Of a stretch of 64,000 nucleotides of DNA, positions 33,877 to 41,642 are shown in pieces. Within the stretch, counting starts at the first letter, position 1; each line of letters starts with the position of its first letter. Under the pieces are notes generated by a model. That model saw nothing but the letters and a program-made list of their open reading frames with translations. It made no database searches and had not been told where the DNA came from. The DNA comes from Paludibaculum fermentans_A (GTDB taxonomy: Bacteria; Acidobacteriota; Terriglobia; Bryobacterales; Bryobacteraceae). The position numbers and the translations under genes are program-made. The stretch spans positions 3,906,001 to 3,970,000 of the forward strand of contig NZ_JBPJAQ010000001.1 in the NCBI RefSeq assembly GCF_051172195.1. Reading direction: 5' to 3'.

Positions 33877-34174
33877 CGGAACTGGACCCCAAGGCATGTA
33901 ATCCCCGCTACACACGCCGTTTACAATCCGGATGTACCGATACTGTTTTGTTCACTATGATCACGTGAACGCTAACGAATGAATCGGAATGCGGCACTCG
34001 ATTCACATATTCTGATATCTCAAATCGCCCTCGCCCAGAGCGCATGAAGGAGTCCTAACCTCATAGAACCACGTAGTTTACCTGAACTGGGGAGTGACCT
34101 CTACCTCGAAAGGGGTAGACGACGCCTGTGATACCTATCTAGTTACGTTTTGAACGGCAACATAAAACGATTCA
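33877..34174. other. Long intergenic region with inverted repeat and GAAA-tetraloop hairpin
   Basis: The 401-base gap between ADOP 1 and receptor 2 holds no ORF that can be supported. Visible features: GTTTACAATCCGGA (33919-33932), which recurs at 47782-47795; an inverted repeat GTTCAC-N9-GTGAAC (33950-33970) with an inner TCACGTGA; and a 7-bp hairpin CTACCTC-GAAA-GGGGTAG (34101-34118). The region is AT-richer than its neighbours. It may hold regulatory sites for receptor 2 or an unrecognised small RNA. Confidence 0.5.
34101..34118. promoter_or_regulatory. 7-bp stem with GNRA tetraloop
   Basis: CTACCTC-GAAA-GGGGTAG with one T-G wobble. GNRA loops are characteristic of folded RNA, yet it lies upstream of the predicted promoter of receptor 2, so it would belong to a read-through or separate transcript. 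Confidence 0.35.
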
Positions 34175-34277
34175 TTGACAGGTTACTATTATTACGTTAG
34201 TATCAGCCCCAGCCTAGCGTATTGGGCCGTAGGCTCTTTGCGCAGGACAGATTAATGGTCCAAGGGGGTCACAGCGT
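34175..34277 (+). promoter_or_regulatory. Sigma70-type promoter and leader of receptor 2
   Basis: TTGACA (34175-34180), 17-base spacer, TAGTAT (34198-34203): the best -35/-10 pair in the window. The predicted leader of ~68 bases includes TGCGCAGGAC (34239-34248, also at 11242-11251 upstream of receptor 1) and AGGGGGTC (34263-34270), which is the ribosome-binding site for the ATG at 34278 and is shared with receptor 1 and the 16.65 kb leader. Confidence 0.7.
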
Positions 34278-37200
34278 ATGATGCTCTCCCGAGTAGTCAT
34301 CCGTCGTCAGTTCGTGCCGATCCTCGCGCTTCTTCCCTTTCTTTGTATGACCGGGTGGGCGCAGCAGATTACCGGCACTATCAGCGGCACGGTGAAAGAC
34401 GCACAGCAGGCGGCCGTCGTCGGTGCGAAAGTCACAATCGTGAGCGCGCAGCAAGGTACAACCCGTGAGGTCAGTACCAACAACGAAGGCGTCTTCGTCT
34501 TCGCCAACACACAGCCTGGAACCTACAACCTCAGCATTGAGTCCACTGGGTTCAAGAAGTTCGAACAAAAGAACGTCATCCTGTACGCCAGCGACCGTCT
34601 CAGCCTCGGCGACCTGTCACTCAGCGTCGGCGCACTGACTGAAACCGTCACTGTCGAAGGCGACGCGGCCCAGGTTCAGGCCACCTCCGCGGAACGCGCC
34701 GGTGTTCTCACCAATAAGCAGGTTGTCGATCTGGCTCTCACCAGCCGCAACCTCTTCGATCTCGCTAAGACGATTCCCGGTGTCGTCTACACCGGCGGCG
34801 TCGGCGGCATCGCTGCCAACGGCAATCGCAACAACCAGAACAACTTCACGCTCGACGGCGTCACCAACATGGACACCGGTTCGAACGGCGGCACGCTCGC
34901 GTCCACCAACATGGACATGATTGCCGACATGAAGATCATCACCAATTCACAGGGTGCTGAGTTCGGCCGCGCTTCCGGCGCGCAGATCCAGGTCGTCACC
35001 AAGGGCGGCACCCAGCAGTTCCACGGCACCGGCTACGGCTTCCATCGCCACGAAAGCCTGAATGCCAACACCTGGCGCAACAATATCGACGGTCGCGCCC
35101 GGCCTTTCTACCGCTACAACTACGCCGGCTTCAACGTCGGCGGCCCGGCTTACATCCCCGGCAAATTCAATAAGGACAAGGAGAAGTTCTTCTTCTTCGT
35201 CGGTATCGAGTGGCAGAACCAGTTGGTGCCGAACAACCTGTCCAACGTCACGGTGCCCACGGCGCTCGAACGCACTGGCGACTTCTCTCAGTCGCACGAT
35301 GCGGGCGGCGCTGCCCTCACCATCCTCGATCCGGCAAATGGCAAGGCCCAGTTCCCTGGCAACAAGATCCCACAAAGCCGTCTCAACGCCGACGGCGTGA
35401 AGATCCTGAACTGGTATCCCGCCCCCAACGCTCTTGGTGTCAATAACGGCTTCAACTACCAGTCGCAGGCTTCCAATAAGTACCCCCGGCGCGAAGACAT
35501 CTATCGCGGCGACTACAACATCAGCGACAAGTGGAAGGTTTATGCGCGCTACATCAACAACAAGGATGAAACCAGCATGGCCTACGGCCAGTGGAACGCG
35601 CAGTACAACATCCCGTTCGGCCCGATGAGCTTCGGCGCACCTGGCTGGTCGTTCGTGTCCAACGTCACCACGATCATCAATCCGACTCTCACCAACGAGT
35701 TCCTGTTCGGGTCGTCCAAAAACGTCCTGCACATCTTCCCGCTGGACAACGCTTTCGATCGCGGCAAGCTGAACCTCTCGTACAAGATGCCGTATCCCGA
35801 CGCCGACAAGCTGAACCTCGTTCAGAACTGGCAATGGGACGTTCCGAATTCTCCGAGCGTCAACTTCACCGGCACCCCGTTCTCGAACTATAACCACACC
35901 TACGACATCACCGACAGCGTCGCCAAGGTATGGAACTCGCACACGTTTAAGACCGGCATCTACATCAACAAGAGCGCCAAGGATCAGACGTCCACCAACT
36001 CCATCAACGGCTACGTCAACTTCAACCGTGATACGAACAATCCCGGTGACACCAACTGGTCCTGGTCGAATGCTCTGTTGGGCAACTACAACTACCTGCA
36101 GCAATCCAACAAAGTCCTGAATGGTCAGTATCGCTCCATCAATGTGGAGTGGTACCTGCAGGACAACTGGAAGATCAACTCGAAGCTCACGCTCGAATAC
36201 GGCATACGCTTCTATTACATCCAGCCGCAATATGACGCCGCTCTCCAGACCTCGTCCTGGAACAAGACGATGTTCGATCCGGCTTCCGCCGGCGTGCTCC
36301 GCATTGCCGGACAGTCGAACGGTGTCCGCGTTTCCGTCAATCCGCTAACTGGCGAAACCGGCCCGGCCGCCCTCATCGGCTCCCTCGTGAACACAGGTAA
36401 GGGCTTCGTCAACGGCGTCTATGCCAACGGCATGGGCCTGGCGGGCCAGAACTATCCGAAGGGCCTCCTTGATGGCAGCGGTCTGCAGTATGCCCCACGC
36501 GTCGGCGTCGCCTACCGTGTCGCCAATAAGACTGTGATTCGCGCCGGCGGCGGTGTCTTCTACGACCGCCTCCAGGGCAATCCCATCTTCGACATGCTCG
36601 TCAATCCGCCGTCCATCGCCACGCCGCGGTTCTACTACGGCAACCTCGCGTCGATCCCGCCTGCCTCCGCCGGCGTCTTCTTCCCTGGCGGCGTCAATGG
36701 CTTCGACAAAAAGGGCAACATCCCCACAACCTATAACTGGAACTTCACCATCCAGCGCGAACTGCCGATGAGCATCCTCTTCGACGTCGCCTATGTGGGT
36801 TCCTCGTCCAACCACCTGCTCTACCGGTTGAACCAGAACGCCATCCCGCTGGGTGCCGCCTGGCTGCCGCAGAATCAGGATCCCGAGAAGACCCCGCTCT
36901 ATGATGGTTCCACCAGCAAGGCGGCAAACTTCTACCGGCCGTACCAGGGCTATACCAACGCCACCGCTTACGGATTCGGTGCCAACTCGAACTACCATGC
37001 GCTGCAGATGTCGGCCAACCGCCGTCTCGGCAACGACTTCACCTTTGGTGTGGCTTACACCTGGTCGAAGGCCATGGGCACGACGAACGACGATTACACC
37101 ACCAACGTGCCCTTCAACTTGCGTGCGGCCGACTACGATGTCCTGAACAACGATCGCACCCAGGTCTTCGTGTTGAACTATGTCTACAACCTGCCCAAGT

Positions 37201-37766
37201 TCGTCAAGGGCACCAGTGGCGCGGCCAAGTTCGCCAAGTTCTTCACCAACGAATGGCAGATCTCTGGCATCACCACCATGCAGACCGGCGCGCCGGCCAA
37301 CATCAGCTTCTCCATCGATAACACGGGCAATCTCAACGAGCGCTACACCGGCTCGCCTGATGTCGCTCCGCGCGTTCGCTACACGGGCCGGCCTTCCTAC
37401 CCGAAGAGCCTCTACCAGTACGTTGACGCATCCGTCCTCGCCATGCCCATCGTTAAGGGCAGCGCGGGCTTTGACTCCAATCGCTACCCCGTCCGTCAGC
37501 CGACTTGGACCAATTGGGATGTCTCCATCTTTAAGAACATCCCCATCCATGAACAGATGCGCCTCCAACTGCGCTGCGAAATGTTCAATGCTCCGAACCA
37601 TCCGCAGTTCAGCGATTACAACAGAAGCGCCGCGTTCAATCCCGCCACCGGGAAGGTTCGCAATCTGCCGACAGCGCTCGGCGGTACGGATCGCTTCGGC
37701 TTCGGTGCCATCACCGGAACCAACGACCCCCGCCGCATCCAGCTCGCTGCGAAGTTCTACTTCTAA
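34278..37766 (+). CDS. TonB-dependent receptor with carboxypeptidase-regulatory-like domain (receptor 2)
   Basis: 1162 aa. Signal peptide ends after LPFLCMTGWAQ (~residue 28). CarboxypepD_reg-like fold (QITGTISGTVKDAQQAAVVG ... YNLSIESTGFKKFEQ), plug domain (RAGVLTNKQVVDLALTSRNL, NNFTLDGVTNMDTGSNGG, MIADMKIITNSQGAEFGRAS) and a large barrel ending RRIQLAAKFYF with terminal Phe. No clear TonB box was found. It is the first gene of a module with a TPR protein (30 bases downstream) and a CRTAC1 protein. An ATG three bases further in is an alternative start. Confidence 0.95.
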   Translation: MMLSRVVIRRQFVPILALLPFLCMTGWAQQITGTISGTVKDAQQAAVVGAKVTIVSAQQGTTREVSTNNEGVFVFANTQPGTYNLSIESTGFKKFEQKNVILYASDRLSLGDLSLSVGALTETVTVEGDAAQVQATSAERAGVLTNKQVVDLALTSRNLFDLAKTIPGVVYTGGVGGIAANGNRNNQNNFTLDGVTNMDTGSNGGTLASTNMDMIADMKIITNSQGAEFGRASGAQIQVVTKGGTQQFHGTGYGFHRHESLNANTWRNNIDGRARPFYRYNYAGFNVGGPAYIPGKFNKDKEKFFFFVGIEWQNQLVPNNLSNVTVPTALERTGDFSQSHDAGGAALTILDPANGKAQFPGNKIPQSRLNADGVKILNWYPAPNALGVNNGFNYQSQASNKYPRREDIYRGDYNISDKWKVYARYINNKDETSMAYGQWNAQYNIPFGPMSFGAPGWSFVSNVTTIINPTLTNEFLFGSSKNVLHIFPLDNAFDRGKLNLSYKMPYPDADKLNLVQNWQWDVPNSPSVNFTGTPFSNYNHTYDITDSVAKVWNSHTFKTGIYINKSAKDQTSTNSINGYVNFNRDTNNPGDTNWSWSNALLGNYNYLQQSNKVLNGQYRSINVEWYLQDNWKINSKLTLEYGIRFYYIQPQYDAALQTSSWNKTMFDPASAGVLRIAGQSNGVRVSVNPLTGETGPAALIGSLVNTGKGFVNGVYANGMGLAGQNYPKGLLDGSGLQYAPRVGVAYRVANKTVIRAGGGVFYDRLQGNPIFDMLVNPPSIATPRFYYGNLASIPPASAGVFFPGGVNGFDKKGNIPTTYNWNFTIQRELPMSILFDVAYVGSSSNHLLYRLNQNAIPLGAAWLPQNQDPEKTPLYDGSTSKAANFYRPYQGYTNATAYGFGANSNYHALQMSANRRLGNDFTFGVAYTWSKAMGTTNDDYTTNVPFNLRAADYDVLNNDRTQVFVLNYVYNLPKFVKGTSGAAKFAKFFTNEWQISGITTMQTGAPANISFSIDNTGNLNERYTGSPDVAPRVRYTGRPSYPKSLYQYVDASVLAMPIVKGSAGFDSNRYPVRQPTWTNWDVSIFKNIPIHEQMRLQLRCEMFNAPNHPQFSDYNRSAAFNPATGKVRNLPTALGGTDRFGFGAITGTNDPRRIQLAAKFYF

Positions 37767-37796
37767 GCGAATGGAGAGGATATACTGGGCGATCTA

Positions 37797-38921
37797 ATGC
37801 TCAGTGTCTGGTTAACACTACTGCTGGCCGCTGTCCCGCAACAAATGCTGGACAGCGGCCGGCAGGCGTTTCAGGCCGGTGATCTGGCCCGCGCCGAACA
37901 ACTCTTCCGCGAATACCTGAAGTCCAATCCGAATTCAGCCGAAGCCCTCTCCAACCTGGCCGCCGTTCACGCCCGCCGTGAACAGTTCACTGAGGCCGTT
38001 GCCCTCTATGAACAGGCCCTCAAGGCGAACCCCTCCCTCGTTCCCATCCACTTCAATATCGCTGTCTCCCTGGGACGGATCCAGCAATACGGCAAAGCCG
38101 CCAGCCACCTGCGTACCTTCCTTAAGTCCTACCCCCGCGAAGCCCGCGCCCACCAGCTTCTCGGTCTCTGCCTCGTCGAGACCGGCGAACTGTCGGAAGC
38201 CCTCTCGGAACTCGAGATCTCCTATAAGGAGAACGACAAGGACCGCAGCATCCTGTATGCGCTCGCCTACGCGCAAAGCCGCGCCGGCAATGCCGATCGC
38301 GCCGCCGAACTCCTCGCCCGCTCTGAAGGCGACCCCACCCAGGCCAAGCTCATCGAAGGACTCATCGAATACCGCCGCGGCCGCTACGACGAAGCCCGCG
38401 TCCTCTTTGAGGCCGTCGTCGCCGCCAACCCCAATATGGCGCCAGCCCTCGCCGCCCTCGGCCGCCTGAACCTCCTCGCCCGCAAAGACGACGAGGCGAT
38501 CTCGCTCTTTGAACGCGCACTCAAGCTCAATCCCTCCGACTCCGAATCCACTTACCAGTTGGGCGTCCTCTACGACCGCAATGGCCGCTCACCCGAGGGC
38601 GTCACCATGCTGAAGCGCGCCATCACCCTGCGCGCCAATTACCCGGATCCTCACTATCAACTGGGCCGCATCGCGCTGAACGCCAAAAACTACCCTGTTG
38701 CCGTGAAGGAACTGGAAGAAGCCCGCCGCATGCTACCAGACCAGGAGGCCATCCGCCTGCTCCTTGGCCGCACTTATCAGGCGCTCGGCCGCGCCGCGGA
38801 AGCGAAAAAGGAGTTCGACGAGGTCCGCCGCCTCAAGGCCGCCGTCATCGAGAAATCCCGCCAGCGCGTCGAGTCCGACTCGCTCATGCAGCAGGAACCC
38901 GCCCCTACCCCTCAAAAATGA
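37797..38921 (+). CDS. Exported TPR-repeat protein
   Basis: 374 aa. Short hydrophobic leader (MLSVWLTLLLAAVPQQ) and about nine TPR units spanning residues 18-340 (GRQAFQAGDLARAEQLFREY, AEALSNLAAVHARREQFTEA, PIHFNIAVSLGRIQQYGKAA, AHQLLGLCLVETGELSEALS, SESTYQLGVLYDRNGRSPEG, PDPHYQLGRIALNAKNYPVA). Probably a periplasmic scaffold. Its stop overlaps the CRTAC1 ATG (ATGA), implying a stoichiometric pair. Confidence 0.93.
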   Translation: MLSVWLTLLLAAVPQQMLDSGRQAFQAGDLARAEQLFREYLKSNPNSAEALSNLAAVHARREQFTEAVALYEQALKANPSLVPIHFNIAVSLGRIQQYGKAASHLRTFLKSYPREARAHQLLGLCLVETGELSEALSELEISYKENDKDRSILYALAYAQSRAGNADRAAELLARSEGDPTQAKLIEGLIEYRRGRYDEARVLFEAVVAANPNMAPALAALGRLNLLARKDDEAISLFERALKLNPSDSESTYQLGVLYDRNGRSPEGVTMLKRAITLRANYPDPHYQLGRIALNAKNYPVAVKELEEARRMLPDQEAIRLLLGRTYQALGRAAEAKKEFDEVRRLKAAVIEKSRQRVESDSLMQQEPAPTPQK

Positions 38922-40642
38922 GATTCCTGATCGCTGTCTTCCTTCTCTCAGCCCTCCCTCTGCTGCCCCAGGGCATGGCCTCCCGTGGCGTCAAACCTCA
39001 GCCGCGCCCCAAACTCTCCGGCAAACCCTGGCCGTCGTCTCTCGTGAACATTGCCTCGAAAGCGGGTCTGAACCACACCCAGGTCTATGGCGCCGAACGC
39101 GACGTCCAATACGTCTCCGAAACCTCCTCCGGCGGAGTGGCCTTCCTCGACTACGACAACGACGGCTTCCCCGACATCTTCTTCGTCGGCGGCACTCGTT
39201 TCGGAGCCCCTCCTCCCGAAGCCGGCAATCGCCTCTATCACAACAACCACGACGGAACGTTCACTGACGTGACAGCAAAGTCCGGCCTGGGGCGGGTCGG
39301 CTGGGGCCAAGGCGTCGCCGTCGCCGACTACGACAATGACGGCTACCTGGACCTGTTCGTCACCTATTGGGGCGAGAACGCGCTCTACCGCAACAACCAC
39401 GACGGCACCTTCACCGACGTGGCCCGCAAGTCAGGCCTGATCCCTAATCCAGCGCCCGCCTATCCTTATTGGTACGCCGGAGCTACTTGGCTCGACTACG
39501 ACCGCGATGGCCGCCTCGACCTCTTCATCGCAACCTATATAGACTTCGATCTGGCAAAGATCCCCAAGCCTGGCCAGAGCGCCTCCTGCAACTGGAAAGG
39601 CGTCATCACCCCGTGCGGCCCAAGAGGTCTCAAGACGGGCCGCCAGTTCCTCTACCACCAGAAACCAGACGGGACATTCGAAGACGTCAGTAAGTCATCC
39701 GGTGTGGGCAGTGCCCGCTCCTCGTTCGGCCTCACCGCTATTTCGGCCGATCTGGACGGCGACGGTTGGCCCGACATCTACCTCGCCTGCGACTCCACCC
39801 CCTCACTCTTCTTCCGCAATAACCATGACGGAACTTTCTCGGAAGAAGGCATCGAGCGCGGCATAGCCCTGAACGACGACGGCATGGAGCAGGCCGGCAT
39901 GGGGCTCGCGATTGGAGACTTCAACTCCGATGGCATCCTCGACATCTTCAAAACGCACTTCGCCGACGATACCCACATCCTTTATGAAGGGCTCGGTAAA
40001 GGACAATTCCGCGACCTTACGCAATCGTCTGGAATCGCCGTCGAAACACGCTTCATCGCCTGGGGCGTCGGCCTGCCCGACCTCGACAACGACGGCCTGC
40101 CGGACCTCTTCCTGGTCACCGGCAACGTCTATCCAGACACTGAGCGCGACCTGCCCGCCTATCCCACCCGCATGCCGCCCTTGCTGTTCAGAAACCTGGG
40201 AGCCGGACGTTTCGAGCAGCTATTCTCCACCCAGGCCGGACCCGCGATGGACGAACTGCACTCCTCCCGCGGAGCCGCCTTCGGCGACTTCGACAATGAC
40301 GGCGATCTGGATGTGGTCGTGTGGAATCGCAACGAAACCCCGGCGCTCTATCGCAACGACCTGAAATCCACCAATCACTGGTTGAAGGTGAAACTGGAAG
40401 GCACGGTCTCCAACCGCGCTGCGATAGGTGCGCAAGTCACTGTGGAATATGGTGATCGCAAACAGGTCCAGGCCGTCCTGTCACAAGCCAGCTTCACCTC
40501 GCACAACGACCTCCGCCTGCATTTCGGCCTGGGAGCATCGACACAGGCCGCCATCACGGTTCGTTGGCCCAACGGTCAAATCACGAAGCACGCCGCCAAA
40601 GAAGTCGACAAGTTGATCCAGATCAAGGAACCGGCCAACTAG
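38918..40642 (+). CDS. CRTAC1 family exported protein (FG-GAP/VCBS + ASPIC/UnbV)
   Basis: 574 aa. Signal peptide MRFLIAVFLLSALPLLPQG. Calcium-loop blades: DYDNDGFPDIFFVGG, DYDNDGYLDLFVTYW, DYDRDGRLDLFIATY, DLDGDGWPDIYLACD, DFNSDGILDIFKTHF, DLDNDGLPDLFLVTG, DFDNDGDLDVVVWN. ASPIC/UnbV at the end (NHWLKVKLEGTVSNRAAIGA ... LHFGLGASTQAAITVRWP). It overlaps the TPR stop by four bases. Its TAG shares the palindrome CTAG with the stop of the convergent ArsR gene. Confidence 0.94.
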   Translation: MRFLIAVFLLSALPLLPQGMASRGVKPQPRPKLSGKPWPSSLVNIASKAGLNHTQVYGAERDVQYVSETSSGGVAFLDYDNDGFPDIFFVGGTRFGAPPPEAGNRLYHNNHDGTFTDVTAKSGLGRVGWGQGVAVADYDNDGYLDLFVTYWGENALYRNNHDGTFTDVARKSGLIPNPAPAYPYWYAGATWLDYDRDGRLDLFIATYIDFDLAKIPKPGQSASCNWKGVITPCGPRGLKTGRQFLYHQKPDGTFEDVSKSSGVGSARSSFGLTAISADLDGDGWPDIYLACDSTPSLFFRNNHDGTFSEEGIERGIALNDDGMEQAGMGLAIGDFNSDGILDIFKTHFADDTHILYEGLGKGQFRDLTQSSGIAVETRFIAWGVGLPDLDNDGLPDLFLVTGNVYPDTERDLPAYPTRMPPLLFRNLGAGRFEQLFSTQAGPAMDELHSSRGAAFGDFDNDGDLDVVVWNRNETPALYRNDLKSTNHWLKVKLEGTVSNRAAIGAQVTVEYGDRKQVQAVLSQASFTSHNDLRLHFGLGASTQAAITVRWPNGQITKHAAKEVDKLIQIKEPAN

Positions 40643-41577
40643 GGGCGCGGCTTGTCGCCCACCACCAGCAGAGTTTCGAAAAACGGGGCCTGCTCCTCTT
40701 TGTGGACAACCGTCGATTCGATCCGCCCGAAGCCCGCCTTTTTGAGGAATCCCACCAATTCGACTTCAGCGAAGCCCAACCAAAGATCGGCGTACAGCTC
40801 CCGCGCCTCTTCGAAGTGGTGCTTTACCAGGTCGAGGACGGCAATGCGGCCCCCGGGGCGCAGAATCCGGAAGGCTTCCTTGACGGCACGGTCAGGATGC
40901 TGGGCGTGGTGGAGCGACTGGCTGAAGAAGGCGAGGTCGACCGAGGCGTCTTCGATCGGCAGCTTCTCCATATCGCCGCGCCGGTACTCCAGATTTCCGA
41001 TGCGGTTTTTTGCGGCCAGGTCGGCGCCGAATTCGACCATTTTCTCGGAGTTGTCCACCGCAATCACGCGCTCGGCGCGCTGCGCCAGTAATTGCGAAAA
41101 AGTGCCCTCCCCGGCGCCCAGGTCGGCAATCACCATCGGCGGCATCAGTTTTAGTAGCGTCTCGGCGAGCCCCTTCCACGACCGCCCCGGTACATAGTGT
41201 TTGCCGAACTTCCCGGCCAGTTCATCGAAGTACGCCCGCATCCGGTCGCGCCGCTTGTTCAGCGTCAGGTTCAGCGCTTCCGTGTCGCGCTCTGCCTCGG
41301 CCACCTCAACCGCCCCATCCTGAAGGACTTCCAGCAATCGGCGGCCGCTGTCGGAACGCGGTTCCATCAACCGGTACATCACACTTTTGCCGATCCGCCG
41401 GTCCTCCACCAGCCCCGCCTGGCGCAGTTGAGAGAGCTGGCTGGAAATCGTACTCTGGCCGGTAGAAAGGATTTCCTGCAGTTCAGCTACAGTCAACTCC
41501 TCCTGTGCGAGTAGCAGAACCAGCCGGACCCGGCCCGGATCGGACAGCAATCGGAACGTATTCAGCATTGACGGCAT
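40639..41577 (-). CDS. ArsR family regulator fused to a SAM-dependent methyltransferase domain (SahR-like)
   Basis: 312 aa. Residues ~1-90 are an ArsR winged helix (MLNTFRLLSDPGRVRLVLLL, LQEILSTGQSTISSQLSQLR, DRRIGKSVMYRLMEP). Residues ~140-250 are a class I methyltransferase with MVIADLGAGEGTFSQLLAQR (motif I), NLEYRRGDMEKLPIEDASVD and AFRILRPGGRIAVLDLVKHH. This architecture is known for regulators of the SAM/SAH cycle in Proteobacteria. It is divergent from ahcY with a 65-base gap carrying an inverted repeat, so control of ahcY in response to SAM or SAH is likely. The C-terminus could be a sensor rather than an enzyme. Confidence 0.92.
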   Translation of the reverse strand: MPSMLNTFRLLSDPGRVRLVLLLAQEELTVAELQEILSTGQSTISSQLSQLRQAGLVEDRRIGKSVMYRLMEPRSDSGRRLLEVLQDGAVEVAEAERDTEALNLTLNKRRDRMRAYFDELAGKFGKHYVPGRSWKGLAETLLKLMPPMVIADLGAGEGTFSQLLAQRAERVIAVDNSEKMVEFGADLAAKNRIGNLEYRRGDMEKLPIEDASVDLAFFSQSLHHAQHPDRAVKEAFRILRPGGRIAVLDLVKHHFEEARELYADLWLGFAEVELVGFLKKAGFGRIESTVVHKEEQAPFFETLLVVGDKPRP

Positions 41578-41589
41578 AGTGCGATGTCA

Positions 41590-41624
41590 CATATCATATC
41601 AACGTATCGCGATTTGACGATATG
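41590..41624. promoter_or_regulatory. Inverted repeat between the ArsR-methyltransferase gene and ahcY
   Basis: CATATC (41590-41595) and GATATG (41619-41624) flank a central ATCGCGAT palindrome (41606-41613); ATATCATATC also forms a short direct repeat. The spacing and AT content fit an ArsR-type operator controlling both divergent genes. No SAH riboswitch was found. Confidence 0.55.
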
Positions 41625-41642
41625 AAAATTCTAGGAGAGTCG

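Noticed and set aside
41578..41642. SAH riboswitch upstream of ahcY
   Set aside because: The gap is 65 bases and shows a protein-type inverted repeat rather than the riboswitch consensus.
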